From Solibacillus daqui (GTDB lineage Bacteria > Bacillota > Bacilli > Bacillales_A > Planococcaceae), in NCBI RefSeq assembly GCF_028747805.1, contig NZ_CP114887.1, forward strand, positions 3,080,001-3,144,000: a stretch of 64,000 nt of DNA. The letters run 5' to 3'. The first letter of the stretch is position 1. Each line of letters opens with the position of its first letter. Of this stretch, positions 8,198-17,420 are shown in pieces. A program made the translations under genes and the position numbers. Below the pieces are notes generated by a model. That model made no database searches, was not told the DNA's origin, and was given only the letters and a program-made list of their open reading frames with translations.

Positions 8198-9364
8198 ATG
8201 TCATTTTTTAATGAAATTCATGAACGCCGAAATTCTAGCTCCATTAAATGGGATAAAATGTGCGAGGTTTATAACTTAGAAAATACATCGGAGCTTCTAC
8301 CAATGTGGATAGCTGACATGGATTTTCCTGCACCAATAGTAGTAAGTGAAGCCATAACTGAACGTTTAAAACATCCCATTTTTGGTTATACGTACGAAAA
8401 CTGTGAGGTCAAAGATGCCATGATGCAATGGTATCAAACACGTCACAACTGGACAATCGATCCAGATACAATCCTATTCCAATCAGGGGTTGTACCTGCA
8501 ATTGCTACTATTGTTGAGACATTTACGAAAAAAGGTGACAAAATCGGAATGGCGACACCGGCCTATCCTCCATTTTTCAATATTCCAAATGCACAACAAC
8601 GAGAAATCATTACATGTGAGCTAACGGAACAAGATGGACAATATTTTTTAGACTTTGAAAAACTCGAACAAATCTTCCAATCTGATATCAAGATGTACAT
8701 TTTATGTAATCCGCACAATCCAATCGGTATTGTATGGAGTCGTGAACAATTAGAGGAGCTTGTTGCACTTTGCATTAAATATGATGTGTATTTATTGGCA
8801 GACGAAATTCACGCAGATATTTTAATTAAGAAAAGTTATACACCGACACTAACTGTTAAAAATGCAGATAAAGCAAAAATTATTTCATGTATCGCGCCGA
8901 CAAAAACATTTAACATCGCGGGTATTCATGCAGCGATGATGATTGCACCAAACAAAGAATTATTCGAAGCATTAAAATCTCATACAGAAGCTCATGGACA
9001 AATGGGCTTAAATGTTTTTGCATGTACAACAGTTAAGGCCGTTTATACAAAAGGTGCACCTTGGTTAGATGAGCTACTTCCCTATTTAAAAAATAATATG
9101 GACTATGTTGTTTCTGAACTAAATGCAATTCCAGGTATTCGTGTTTCAATTCCTGATGCAACATACTTAATGTGGATTGATTACCGTGGAACTGGTCTTG
9201 AAGAAAATGAAATAATGCATCTCCTTCTACATAAAGGCTTAGTTGCTCTTGACCCAGGAACAAAATATGGTAAAGCAGGACAAGGTTTTTTACGTATGAA
9301 TGTCGCATGCCCATTTGATTTAGTGAAGCAAGGTGTGGAAGGTATTAAAAAAGCTTTACAATAG
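8198..9364 (+). CDS. patB: PatB/MalY-type pyridoxal-phosphate C-S lyase (cystathionine beta-lyase)
   Basis: A 388-residue fold-type I PLP enzyme of the MalY/PatB branch, which cleaves cystathionine or related cysteine conjugates and also belongs to the aminotransferase family. Marks include LPMWIADMDFPAP at the N-terminus, the NPHNPIG loop, DEIHADI for the PLP-pyridine aspartate, and the Schiff-base lysine in APTKTFNIAG near residue 234. AAAGAGG precedes the ATG. It is monocistronic, with a terminator right after it. Confidence 0.92.
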   Translation: MSFFNEIHERRNSSSIKWDKMCEVYNLENTSELLPMWIADMDFPAPIVVSEAITERLKHPIFGYTYENCEVKDAMMQWYQTRHNWTIDPDTILFQSGVVPAIATIVETFTKKGDKIGMATPAYPPFFNIPNAQQREIITCELTEQDGQYFLDFEKLEQIFQSDIKMYILCNPHNPIGIVWSREQLEELVALCIKYDVYLLADEIHADILIKKSYTPTLTVKNADKAKIISCIAPTKTFNIAGIHAAMMIAPNKELFEALKSHTEAHGQMGLNVFACTTVKAVYTKGAPWLDELLPYLKNNMDYVVSELNAIPGIRVSIPDATYLMWIDYRGTGLEENEIMHLLLHKGLVALDPGTKYGKAGQGFLRMNVACPFDLVKQGVEGIKKALQ

Positions 9365-9368
9365 CAAT

Positions 9369-9406
9369 GAAAAAAGCGTCCCAATTTAGCTTTGGGACGC
9401 TTTTTG
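9369..9406. terminator. Terminator after patB
   Basis: AAAAAGCGTCCCAA pairs with TTTGGGACGCTTTTT around a 6-base loop. It can work in both directions for patB and the convergent small membrane gene. Confidence 0.93.
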
Positions 9407-9422
9407 AATATTGCTTTTGCAG

Positions 9423-9653
9423 TTATTTTCTTGCATTTTCTTTCGCCATGCGCTCATCACGCTCTTGTAACGCGCGCATTTCTAGATGTTGTGCCTTTTC
9501 AGCTTGACGAGCAGAAATTCGACGGAATAAATAAAATGTTGCAAAAACAATAATAATTAAAATCAAAAATTCAATTGCAGCTGGTAAATAAAGTGATTTA
9601 TCTTCCGGGAAATATAAGAAGCCACCAGAGAAATTAATTAAAAATTGATTCAC
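9423..9653 (-). CDS. Small single-span membrane protein, unknown function
   Basis: A 76-residue protein. One membrane helix lies at about residues 26-44 (FLILIIIVFATFYLF), followed by a charged, probably coiled-coil tail rich in R, E and K (ARQAEKAQHLEMRALQERDE). It starts with GTG, preceded by AAAGGATG. It lies 23 bases after the cyclophilin gene, likely in the same operon. No family was recognised. Confidence 0.7.
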   Translation of the reverse strand: MNQFLINFSGGFLYFPEDKSLYLPAAIEFLILIIIVFATFYLFRRISARQAEKAQHLEMRALQERDERMAKENARK

Positions 9654-9676
9654 CCGCGAAACACATCCTTTAAAAA

Positions 9677-10264
9677 TTAGTCAATTACTGTGATTGACTC
9701 AATTTTAACATCTTCTTTTGGTTTATCGTGCATATTTCGGTCAACGTTCGTAATTTTGTCAACAACTTCCATACCTTCAACTACTTGACCGAATACAGTG
9801 TGCTTACCATCTAACCATGGTGTACCACCGTTTTTCTTATAAAATTCTACTTCTTCTTTAGACCAGCCACGAACTTCCATTTGCTTTAACATTGAAACTT
9901 CAACTTGTGGAGCTTGTACAATAAAGAATTGAGAACCGTTTGTGCCAGGACCAGCGTTTGCCATAGATAGTGCACCACGGATGTTTAATAACTCTGGAAC
10001 ACACTCGTCTTCGAAAGTACCACCCCAAATTGATTCGCCGCCCATACCTGTACCAGTTGGGTCACCACCTTGGATCATGAATTTAGGAATAACACGGTGG
10101 AAAATAATGCCGTTATAGTAACCCGATTTTGCATGACCTAAAAAGTTTTCAACTGTTTTTGGTGCTTGCTCTGGGAATAATTTAATTTTGATTGAACCCA
10201 TAGTTGTGTTCATTTCTACCATTACTTCACCAGGATTTAATTCTTTTGATAATTGTGGAAACAT
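9677..10264 (-). CDS. ppiB: Peptidyl-prolyl cis-trans isomerase, cyclophilin type
   Basis: A 195-residue cytoplasmic cyclophilin that catalyses proline isomerisation. The core motifs [34 protein letters not shown] and [17 protein letters not shown] hold the catalytic arginine and the Q/F residues of the active site. It is longer than B. subtilis PpiB (143) because of a short N-terminal extension and an insert (residues about 125-150, rich in K and E) before the [10 protein letters not shown] motif. No signal peptide. Likely co-transcribed with the small downstream membrane gene. Confidence 0.93.
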   Translation of the reverse strand: MFPQLSKELNPGEVMVEMNTTMGSIKIKLFPEQAPKTVENFLGHAKSGYYNGIIFHRVIPKFMIQGGDPTGTGMGGESIWGGTFEDECVPELLNIRGALSMANAGPGTNGSQFFIVQAPQVEVSMLKQMEVRGWSKEEVEFYKKNGGTPWLDGKHTVFGQVVEGMEVVDKITNVDRNMHDKPKEDVKIESITVID

Positions 10265-10494
10265 ATTTGTCTCTCCTTTAAATAAATTATGAATGCTTGG
10301 GTATAGATAAATTAGGAATGTTTACATGAAAAATCAATGACAGTACATCCATTTAAATTCTCCCATTGCTACCAAGTTTCAGTTTACCACAAGTTATGCA
10401 ATTTCTGCTATTAACTTGCGAAGCACTTTCTTCGGAACTCGAAATAAGTTATACTGAAATTTATTTAATAAATTTACGGAAGAATGTGATTTAT

Positions 10495-11712
10495 TTGCAA
10501 AATATGAAACATAATTTCATCATCATTTTAATTGCCAATTTTATCGTAGCAGCTTCAGCTACAATGATTATGCCCTTTTTATCACTATATATTGATACGT
10601 TAGGTAATTTTTCTGATAGCTATGTACAAACTTGGGCAGGTTTAATTTTTGCAGCAACCTTTATTAGCGCACTGTTAATGTCACCCATTTGGGGAAGAAT
10701 CGCCGATAAATATGGCTACAAGCCGATTATGATAATTAACTGCTTCGGCATTGCTGCAAGTATTTTCTTAATGGGTTACGTACAAAACGTCGAACAATTT
10801 TTCATCTTGAGGCTCGCAATGGGGATCGTAACAGGCTTTATTCCTACTTCAATGGCGTTTATTAGTAAGCACACACGTAAAGAAGTCGCTGGTAAAACTC
10901 TTGGAACACTACAGATGGGAAGTGTTGGTGGGACATTATTTGGTCCTGTCATTGGTGGTATAATGGCCGATTCATTTGGTTTTAAATATACATTTATTAT
11001 TACTGCAATCTCAATTACGATTGCTGCAATCATTATTATCATTGGTATTCATGAACCTACGATTATTCGTAAAATGAAAAATTCCATCTATTCACGCAAA
11101 AATGTCATTTGGGCGATTTTTCATCACCGCCTCATTTTAAATGTCATGCTCGTTACAACACTTATTCAAATCGGGAACTTTAGTATTCAGCCTCTGCTTT
11201 CGCTTTATGTCTCTGAACTTTCTCGCACACAGGAAGTTGCGATGCTTGCAGGCGTTACATTTAGCGCTGCAGGGCTTGGGAATATATTATTTGCACGCTT
11301 TTGGGGAAAACTGAGCGACCATCATGGATACGAAAAAGTATTGTCTTTTTTACTTATCCTTGCAGTTGTATTTATTATTCCACAGGCGTTCGTTACAGAG
11401 CTTTGGCAGCTTATTTTATTACGCTTCATGTTTGGTATTGTGTCTGGTGGGCTAATTCCAATTACAACCGCGCTCATTCGTCGTGAAGCACCTATTGAAG
11501 TGCAGGGTGAAATTATGGGTTATAACCAAAGTTTCCGTTTCCTTGGCAATATTTTAGGACCAGTACTTGGTGGGATTGTTGCAAGCTTTGGTGGTATACA
11601 TTCGGTATTTTACACAACAGGCTTATTATTTTTAATTGCTTTTACAGTCATGTATTTCTTACGAAAACTTCCAAAACAATATATGGACGAACTTTTAAAA
11701 AACCACACTTAA
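10495..11712 (+). CDS. yuxJ: MFS transporter, YuxJ/MdtG-like
   Basis: A 405-residue, 12-helix major facilitator. The first half carries MIMPFLSLYIDTLG and the loop motif SPIWGRIADKYGYKP; a second copy of the loop motif is FWGKLSDHHGYEK. The motif C region GPVIGGIMADSFG suggests a proton antiporter (drug efflux) type. The TTG at 10495 has GGAAGAA ten bases upstream; the ATG at 10504 is too far and the GTG at 10486 too close. The next gene is pbpD, as beside yuxJ in B. subtilis, so the name rests on position as much as on sequence. The substrate is unknown. Confidence 0.85.
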   Translation: MQNMKHNFIIILIANFIVAASATMIMPFLSLYIDTLGNFSDSYVQTWAGLIFAATFISALLMSPIWGRIADKYGYKPIMIINCFGIAASIFLMGYVQNVEQFFILRLAMGIVTGFIPTSMAFISKHTRKEVAGKTLGTLQMGSVGGTLFGPVIGGIMADSFGFKYTFIITAISITIAAIIIIIGIHEPTIIRKMKNSIYSRKNVIWAIFHHRLILNVMLVTTLIQIGNFSIQPLLSLYVSELSRTQEVAMLAGVTFSAAGLGNILFARFWGKLSDHHGYEKVLSFLLILAVVFIIPQAFVTELWQLILLRFMFGIVSGGLIPITTALIRREAPIEVQGEIMGYNQSFRFLGNILGPVLGGIVASFGGIHSVFYTTGLLFLIAFTVMYFLRKLPKQYMDELLKNHT

Positions 11713-11784
11713 ATGTATGTCCCTTTTATGGTACTCTTTTGTAGATACATTTAACTTGCTTCAGCAATTCTTTTTGTATCGAAA

Positions 11785-11952
11785 GTGAACGGCAGGTACA
11801 GAAGAATGCTAAATATGCAATTCTATTCAGTGGGGGTTCAAACCCCGGCAGAATCAAGTTAATGTCCCGGCGGATGTCACAGATTTTTTAGGGGAGTTTT
11901 TCGAGCTCGCTCGAAAAAAATCTGGACGCAATTACGCCGGGGCGTAATTGAT
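11785..11952 (-). repeat. Dispersed structured repeat, family B copy 1
   Basis: Read on the minus strand: an AATTACGCC/GGCGTAATT palindrome (11930-11949), GCGTCCAGA, a TTCGAGC/GCTCGAA hairpin, TGTGACATCCGCCGG, and finally a separate hairpin centred on GGGGTTTGAACCCC (about 11820-11854). The same order of blocks is found at 17950-18071 and 48540-48703. It lies between yuxJ and pbpD, ending 14 bases before the pbpD start. Confidence 0.88.
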
Positions 11953-11966
11953 TAGGGGGCTAATTT

Positions 11967-13820
11967 ATGAAACAAGTTTTTGGCTACATGCTTATCTTAT
12001 GTAGCATCCCTTTACTACTTTTACTCGGAAGCGAAGTATGGAAAGAACTCGCAAAAGCACAACAGCACGAACAACTTATCGAAAAATCGATGGAGCTTCC
12101 TGAAAATACTGTTCCGACATTACCAATCACATTGTACGATGAGAACAATGAAATTTTTAGTGAAGAATATACAGAATGGTCTCAGCCACTAAAGCTTGAT
12201 GATATTCCTGAAGTGGTGAAGGATATTTTTATTTTAAGTGAAGATGAAAGCTTTTATGATCATATCGGCTTTGATGTCAGCGCGATTGCACGTGCATTTA
12301 TTGCCAATAGCAATGAGCAGTCGATTCAGCAAGGTGGGTCTACCATTACACAACAGCTCGTCCGTATGCGGTATTTATCAGTCGACAAAACATATGAACG
12401 TAAACTAATGGAGCTATTTTACTCGTATGAGCTTGAAAAAGTTTATTCAAAAGAAGAAATTTTAGAAATGTACTTAAATGAAATGTATTTTAGCAATCAG
12501 GTGTATGGTATTGGAGCAGCGGCAACCTATTATTTTGACCGCCCGCTCGAAAAACTAACGATAGCGGAAATGGCGTTTATTGCCGCGATTCCGAATAACC
12601 CATCCTTGTACGATCCAATACAAAACTTTGACAATACGAAAGCCCGTCAAGAACGCTTACTTGATAAATTAACTGAACATCAAATATTAACCTTACAAGA
12701 AGCAGCTATGCATAAGCAACAGCCAATTGAACTCACTGTTAAAACAAAAATTCAACATTATCCAAGTTATAGCACTTATGTTTTACAAGAGTTGAAATGG
12801 CTCATCGGAGAGCAAACAGGCTATAATAAACAAATTGCTTCTACAACAGACAAAATGGAAAAAGAATTTTTACAGCTAGAGCTGCAAAAGAAAATTGACA
12901 CTCTATTACAGCAAGGTATCCACATCTATACTGCGCTTCAGCCAGATAAACAGAAGCAAGATGAAGCAGCAATTAACGATATTTTATCTCACTCAGAACT
13001 ACAAGCGAGTGCGACAGTTATCAATAATGAAACGCGTGAAATCGTCAGCATTTTCGGTGGCAAGAATTATCAAAAGTATGATTTACATCGGGCATTCCAA
13101 TCCCCTCGTCAACCAGGTTCTGCCTTTAAACCAATTAGCGTGTTTGCTCCGTATTTCGAATCAACAACCGCTACAAAAAATTCCATTGTTAGTGGCGCAC
13201 CATATTGTGTAGGTGATTTCTGTCCTGAAAACTACGGAGGGATTTGGTATGGCAATGTAACTATTGCGAAGGCATTCCAAGACAGTATTAATACAGCAGC
13301 ATTAAGGCTTTACAATACAATTGGTGTGGATACCGCCTTCTCATATATCGATCGTTTCCAATTCCGCTCGATTATCGATAAGGATCGTACATATGCGTCA
13401 GCTTTAGGAGGGTTAACTTACGGTGTTACCTCACTTGAGTTAGCCGATGCGTATTCCAGCTTTATTGACGGCTTTTATGTACCTGCACACAGTATTCGTA
13501 AAGTAACGAATTTACAGGGGGAAACAATCTATAGTTGGCCAAGTGAACGTGAGGAAGTTTGGTCGGCAAGCACTGTCAATACGATGCGGGATTTATTACA
13601 AAAAGTAGTCACAAACGGTACGGGAAAAGGATTATACAGCTATTCAGGCTATCTCGGTGCAAAAACAGGTACAACTAATCAGTTTAAAGATTATTGGGTT
13701 GCAGGCTTAACAAATGATTATACGACAGCCGTTTGGATCGGTTATGATACACCACGCTCGATGGAAGCAATTGAAAAGCAAAAGATTCATTTCTCAATTT
13801 TTAATGCCATAACCAATTAG
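11967..13820 (+). CDS. pbpD: Class A penicillin-binding protein PbpD (PBP4 type)
   Basis: A 617-residue bifunctional peptidoglycan glycosyltransferase and DD-transpeptidase, anchored by an N-terminal helix (about residues 5-22). The glycosyltransferase domain holds EDESFYDH (E92) and GGSTITQQLVR. The transpeptidase carries SAFK (about 386-389), SIN (about 440-442) and KTGT (about 566-569). The length is near B. subtilis PbpD (about 624), so it is complete although it stops soon after the KTG motif. The neighbours yuxJ and yufK are also those of pbpD in B. subtilis. Confidence 0.93.
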   Translation: MKQVFGYMLILCSIPLLLLLGSEVWKELAKAQQHEQLIEKSMELPENTVPTLPITLYDENNEIFSEEYTEWSQPLKLDDIPEVVKDIFILSEDESFYDHIGFDVSAIARAFIANSNEQSIQQGGSTITQQLVRMRYLSVDKTYERKLMELFYSYELEKVYSKEEILEMYLNEMYFSNQVYGIGAAATYYFDRPLEKLTIAEMAFIAAIPNNPSLYDPIQNFDNTKARQERLLDKLTEHQILTLQEAAMHKQQPIELTVKTKIQHYPSYSTYVLQELKWLIGEQTGYNKQIASTTDKMEKEFLQLELQKKIDTLLQQGIHIYTALQPDKQKQDEAAINDILSHSELQASATVINNETREIVSIFGGKNYQKYDLHRAFQSPRQPGSAFKPISVFAPYFESTTATKNSIVSGAPYCVGDFCPENYGGIWYGNVTIAKAFQDSINTAALRLYNTIGVDTAFSYIDRFQFRSIIDKDRTYASALGGLTYGVTSLELADAYSSFIDGFYVPAHSIRKVTNLQGETIYSWPSEREEVWSASTVNTMRDLLQKVVTNGTGKGLYSYSGYLGAKTGTTNQFKDYWVAGLTNDYTTAVWIGYDTPRSMEAIEKQKIHFSIFNAITN

Positions 13821-13846
13821 AACATTTTATGTTTCCCTATCCACAT

Positions 13847-13893
13847 AAAAAAGCTTGTTTGTCTTGAATAAACTTAAGACAAACAAGCTTTTT
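13847..13893. terminator. Bidirectional terminator between pbpD and yufK
   Basis: AAAAAGCTTGTTTGTCTT pairs with AAGACAAACAAGCTTTTT (18 bp) around a 10-base loop, between convergent genes. Confidence 0.94.
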
Positions 13894-13896
13894 ACA

Positions 13897-14457
13897 TTAT
13901 ACAAACGGGAAACTAGCTAGTATACCATTATACAATTTCACAATCGCGTAAACAATTAACGCTAATAATAAACACCACGATAACACTTCAAAGAATATAA
14001 GCCCAATTACACCAACAAACGACATGTATTGGCTCATTTTATAGACGTAATAAATGAAATAACAGAACGTCGTCGTTAAAAATATAGCAATTAATAGTAT
14101 CCAAGATTGAGTTCCAATAACCGATGCAAACGCACCGAAAAAGAAAATCACATAGCCACCGCGTGCTGCATGAATAGTTTGACCTTCTTTATCCTTCGAA
14201 AAAAATAACATGCCAAGTTCATGAATTGTTTCACCGATCAACTTTAATGCCGAAAAAACCATAAAAAATAGTAATGCAAATACAATTAATAACACAAAAC
14301 GTAACTCTAAATCCGATAAAAACTCACGCATCCCATTGTATACACCGATAGATTGAAATAACTGAAGCGATTCAGATACTCCAAAAATACCAAATGTAAA
14401 ACTAAATAAAATGATTGTGAATAGTGGTAAGTAACCATATAAATATGGATTTTTCAT
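13897..14457 (-). CDS. yufK: YufK family membrane protein (DUF5366)
   Basis: A 186-residue integral membrane protein with about five helices (residues about 8-28, 50-72, 98-118, 120-140 and 150-178). The opening MKNPYLYGYLPLF and the overall length fit the YufK/DUF5366 family. Its position after pbpD matches B. subtilis. Function unknown. It may be transcribed alone; the small Pro/Tyr-rich gene lies 94 bases upstream on the same strand. Confidence 0.82.
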   Translation of the reverse strand: MKNPYLYGYLPLFTIILFSFTFGIFGVSESLQLFQSIGVYNGMREFLSDLELRFVLLIVFALLFFMVFSALKLIGETIHELGMLFFSKDKEGQTIHAARGGYVIFFFGAFASVIGTQSWILLIAIFLTTTFCYFIYYVYKMSQYMSFVGVIGLIFFEVLSWCLLLALIVYAIVKLYNGILASFPFV

Positions 14458-14551
14458 AAATTAATTCCCTCAAAGCTCGTAATATTTCTTTATTTATCAT
14501 AGCTAACAATGGTGGAGTGAGCAAGAATGTTCTTATGTTATACGTATGGCC

Positions 14552-14758
14552 TTACCAATTACGGTGTCTGCGATATGGTGGATAAGGTTGGTACGGTTGA
14601 TACGGATACGGATATGGATACGGCGGATAGTAATAGTATGGTGGCTGGTAACGGTTAAATGAACCTCCTAAAAAACTCCCTAAAAATCCTCCTAGAAATG
14701 GTGCGCCAAATGGGAAAAATCCGCCGCCGAAGCCACCATATGGATAACGATTCACCAA
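14552..14758 (-). CDS. Low-complexity Gly/Phe and Pro/Tyr-rich small protein
   Basis: A 68-residue protein with two distinct halves: residues 8-35 are rich in G and F (GGFGGGFFPFGAPFLGGFLG), and residues 38-62 are rich in P and Y (YQPPYYYYPPYPYPYPYQP), ending RRHRNW. GGAGAGG stands before the ATG. The composition recalls spore-coat or surface-adhering small proteins, but no family is assigned and function is unknown. A real gene is supported by the ribosome site and by the codon-phased repeats. Confidence 0.65.
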   Translation of the reverse strand: MVNRYPYGGFGGGFFPFGAPFLGGFLGSFLGGSFNRYQPPYYYYPPYPYPYPYQPYQPYPPYRRHRNW

Positions 14759-15132
14759 TTGTATTGCCTCCTCTCCTTCCTACTAACATATTCCACCGTA
14801 TTTCTTGCTATTAGTTACTCGCCTATAATTCGTTCCATTTGGGTCAGAGTTTCATATAATAACGTTGAATTGACCGGGCATAATTTAACACAAAAAACTT
14901 TTTGTTAGCAACATTATTTTTCTTTTCAAAAGAACCGTTGTTTAGAGTGCAAATGTTGTTGCTATTGGAAGTACATGCTTAAAATATTTTTTTCTAAATA
15001 CTTTTGTATTAATACAACTTAAATTTTATATGTACCTAAACGACACTTGGGGACTATTATCAACATTACAATTTACTATTATAGGAATTTATTGATATAT
15101 TTATAAAAAACATTATTTAAACGAGGATCACT
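14759..15132. other. Gene-free stretch before the MazG-like gene
   Basis: AT-rich, without a convincing reading frame. One short hairpin (AACAcAAAAA with TTTTTGTT, about 14887-14907) is visible. The promoter of the MazG-like gene should lie in the last 100 bases, but no strong -35/-10 pair was recognised. Confidence 0.5.
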
Positions 15133-15456
15133 ATGGGGCAATTAACATTTGATGAGCTACAAAACTACCTAGCATTAAAATACAAAGAAGGACGCACTTC
15201 TTCTGCATTATTTATGAAATTAGTAGAAGAAATTGGTGAAGTTGCAGAAGTACTAAACCAGTTAGAAGGTCGAAAGAAAATCGACTTAGATGCTTCTTTA
15301 GAAAAAGAGTTAGTTGATGTTATACATTACGCAATAGCTATTGCAAGTGTAAATAATATTGATTTAACAAAGGCAATTATCGAAAAAGATAGGGAAGCTG
15401 CAATTAAATATAATCAATCTCCGAATTTGGAGGAGTTTTTAGTATCACAAAAGTAA
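15133..15456 (+). CDS. MazG-like NTP pyrophosphohydrolase
   Basis: A 107-residue all-alpha NTP-PPase of the MazG superfamily. The acidic metal motif reads EEIGEVAEVLNQ, then EKELVDVIHYAIAIA, then the trailing EKDREAAIKYN helix, which gives the EExxE plus ExxD pattern. Single-domain members hydrolyse non-canonical or excess nucleoside triphosphates. An AGGATC-type ribosome site precedes the ATG. It stands alone and has its own terminator. The substrate cannot be told. Confidence 0.85.
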   Translation: MGQLTFDELQNYLALKYKEGRTSSALFMKLVEEIGEVAEVLNQLEGRKKIDLDASLEKELVDVIHYAIAIASVNNIDLTKAIIEKDREAAIKYNQSPNLEEFLVSQK

Positions 15457-15538
15457 AATAACCGCGCCATCTTAAATAATCACCTATACATACCATTTAC
15501 ACTAAACATTCCTAAATGAAAGTTTCGGGCAATAGAAG

Positions 15539-15578
15539 AGCCAGTAAACATTGTTTTATCAGCGTTTACTGGCTTTTT
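15539..15578 (+). terminator. Terminator after the MazG-like gene
   Basis: AGCCAGTAAAC pairs with GTTTACTGGCT around a 14-base loop, followed by TTTT. Confidence 0.9.
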
Positions 15579-15629
15579 CAATTTCAGTTTCAATCTATAC
15601 TATTTGATATAGCCTTGTAATAGGAAATA

Positions 15630-17132
15630 TTATTCGTTATCGCGTAACTCTACTAACGTAGCAAGTGTACGAACCATAACGCCCGTACCTCCTTTAGGAC
15701 CTAATACATGTGGTGCATCAGCATCTGATGTCCCCGCAATATCTAAGTGAATCCATGGTGTATTTTCTGCAAATTCACCAACGAAGCCACCACCGAAAAT
15801 CATATGTCCATCGCGCCCTGGGGAGTTATTTAAGTCGGCTACATCCGATTTACGAATACGTTTTTTGTCGCTTTCAGTTAAAGGTAAGCGCCATACGAAT
15901 TCCCCTGTTTCAATGGCAGCACCCATAAACTCTTCGAAAAATTCTTCATCATTTGTTAGTGCACCTGTTTTATCTTTACCTAGCGCAACAATTACCCCAC
16001 CTGTTAATGTAGCGACATCAATTAAATAGTCCGCGCCTTGTTGTTTTGCATAAGTTGTAGCATCGGCTAATACTAAACGACCTTCAGCATCTGTGTTTAA
16101 TACTTCTACTGTTTTACCATTGTACATTGTAATGACATCATCTGGTTTAAACGCTTCACCTGAAACCATATTGTCCGTTGAACCAATGACTGCGACAACG
16201 TTTTGTTTTGGACGTGTTTCACCGATAATACGCATTGCTCCTAGTACAGCGGCAGCGCCACCCATGTCACCCTTCATACCAACCATACCTTCGCGCGGTT
16301 TTAATGAGTAGCCACCTGTATCATACGTTACTCCTTTACCAACAAAGCCAATTACATCTTCCCATTTTTGTTTCCCTTGGTATTTGATCGTAATTAAGCG
16401 TGGCTCTTCAACCGAACCTTTATTAACTGCTAAAATACCGCCCATACCAAGCTCTTCAATTTGTGCTTTATTTAACACTTCGATTTCTAAATCATATTGG
16501 TTAGCAAGCTCTGTTGCGTAATTTGCTAAATCCGTTGCAGTTAGTAAGTTTGGTGGTAAGTTAATTAGTGTACGTGCTTCATTTACCGCATCGGCATAAA
16601 TTTTACCAACTTCAAAGTTTGCGACCACATCGTCCATCGCCGCTTCTGTTACGAATTGGATTTGGTCGAAGTATACATCTACTTCGTTTGAAGATGTTTT
16701 ATAGTTTTGTACAGAATAGAAGCCTAAATTTAGACCTTCACCTGCTAAATAAGCAACTTCTGCTTCTTCTAGTGAATCAGTTGTAAATGACTCTACCCAA
16801 AGTGCTACATTACCAATTTTCGCTGCTTTTAACTCTTTCCCAACTGCAGCAAAGACTTCACGTAATTCATTTGCTGTTAGGTTTTTGCGCTCGCCTAAAC
16901 CAACGAAGTATATACGCTTTAATGAAGCCTGTGAACCTGCATAAGGTAGCTTCGTAATTTTTTTAGCATCGGTAATAATTTCACCGGCACGTAACCAAGC
17001 ATCGACTGTTTCACCGTAAAATTCACTAAATGCTGGCCAATTTTTCATTTGCTCGCGGTGTTTTTGTACTCCGATAATTAATGTTTCAGAAGTAAGGGTA
17101 TCTAATGTTTGTGCTGTAGTTTCAATATTCAT
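15630..17132 (-). CDS. pepA: Leucyl aminopeptidase (cytosol aminopeptidase, M17)
   Basis: A 500-residue M17 metallo-aminopeptidase (YuiE in B. subtilis) that removes N-terminal residues in the cytoplasm. The two-metal centre is formed by GKGVTYDTGGYSLKP and by the family signature NTDAEGRLVLAD near residue 345. An AGGAGG site before the ATG at 17132 decides the start; the frame runs 13 codons further up without a ribosome site. It diverges from yuiD, as in Bacillus. Confidence 0.95.
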   Translation of the reverse strand: MNIETTAQTLDTLTSETLIIGVQKHREQMKNWPAFSEFYGETVDAWLRAGEIITDAKKITKLPYAGSQASLKRIYFVGLGERKNLTANELREVFAAVGKELKAAKIGNVALWVESFTTDSLEEAEVAYLAGEGLNLGFYSVQNYKTSSNEVDVYFDQIQFVTEAAMDDVVANFEVGKIYADAVNEARTLINLPPNLLTATDLANYATELANQYDLEIEVLNKAQIEELGMGGILAVNKGSVEEPRLITIKYQGKQKWEDVIGFVGKGVTYDTGGYSLKPREGMVGMKGDMGGAAAVLGAMRIIGETRPKQNVVAVIGSTDNMVSGEAFKPDDVITMYNGKTVEVLNTDAEGRLVLADATTYAKQQGADYLIDVATLTGGVIVALGKDKTGALTNDEEFFEEFMGAAIETGEFVWRLPLTESDKKRIRKSDVADLNNSPGRDGHMIFGGGFVGEFAENTPWIHLDIAGTSDADAPHVLGPKGGTGVMVRTLATLVELRDNE

Positions 17133-17420
17133 AACAAAACGCCTCCTAATGTATAGCTCCATTATATACAAAAAAGTTAATTCGGGGAACGAAATAACTT
17201 AAGTTTTCAGATTTTTAATGGGTCGGAAAGTATATATTTTTCAGTGTAATCCGCATAATAAAACACAATACACGCTATTTTCACTCGAGTTATCTTTTTC
17301 AAAGGAAAACTAAATCTATATTTTTCACCGATTCAATGCTCTGACACAAATATTCGTATGTAAAGAAATGTTACCTTTAATGCTATAATATTAGCAATTA
17401 CAAGAAAGTGGGTGGGAATA

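Noticed and set aside
11828..11852. A GGGGTTCAAACCCC hairpin that looks like the T-arm of a tRNA
   Set aside because: The loop and stem do not fit a 5-bp T-stem with a 7-base TTCRANY loop, and no acceptor, D or anticodon arm can be built. It is the terminal hairpin of a family B repeat.
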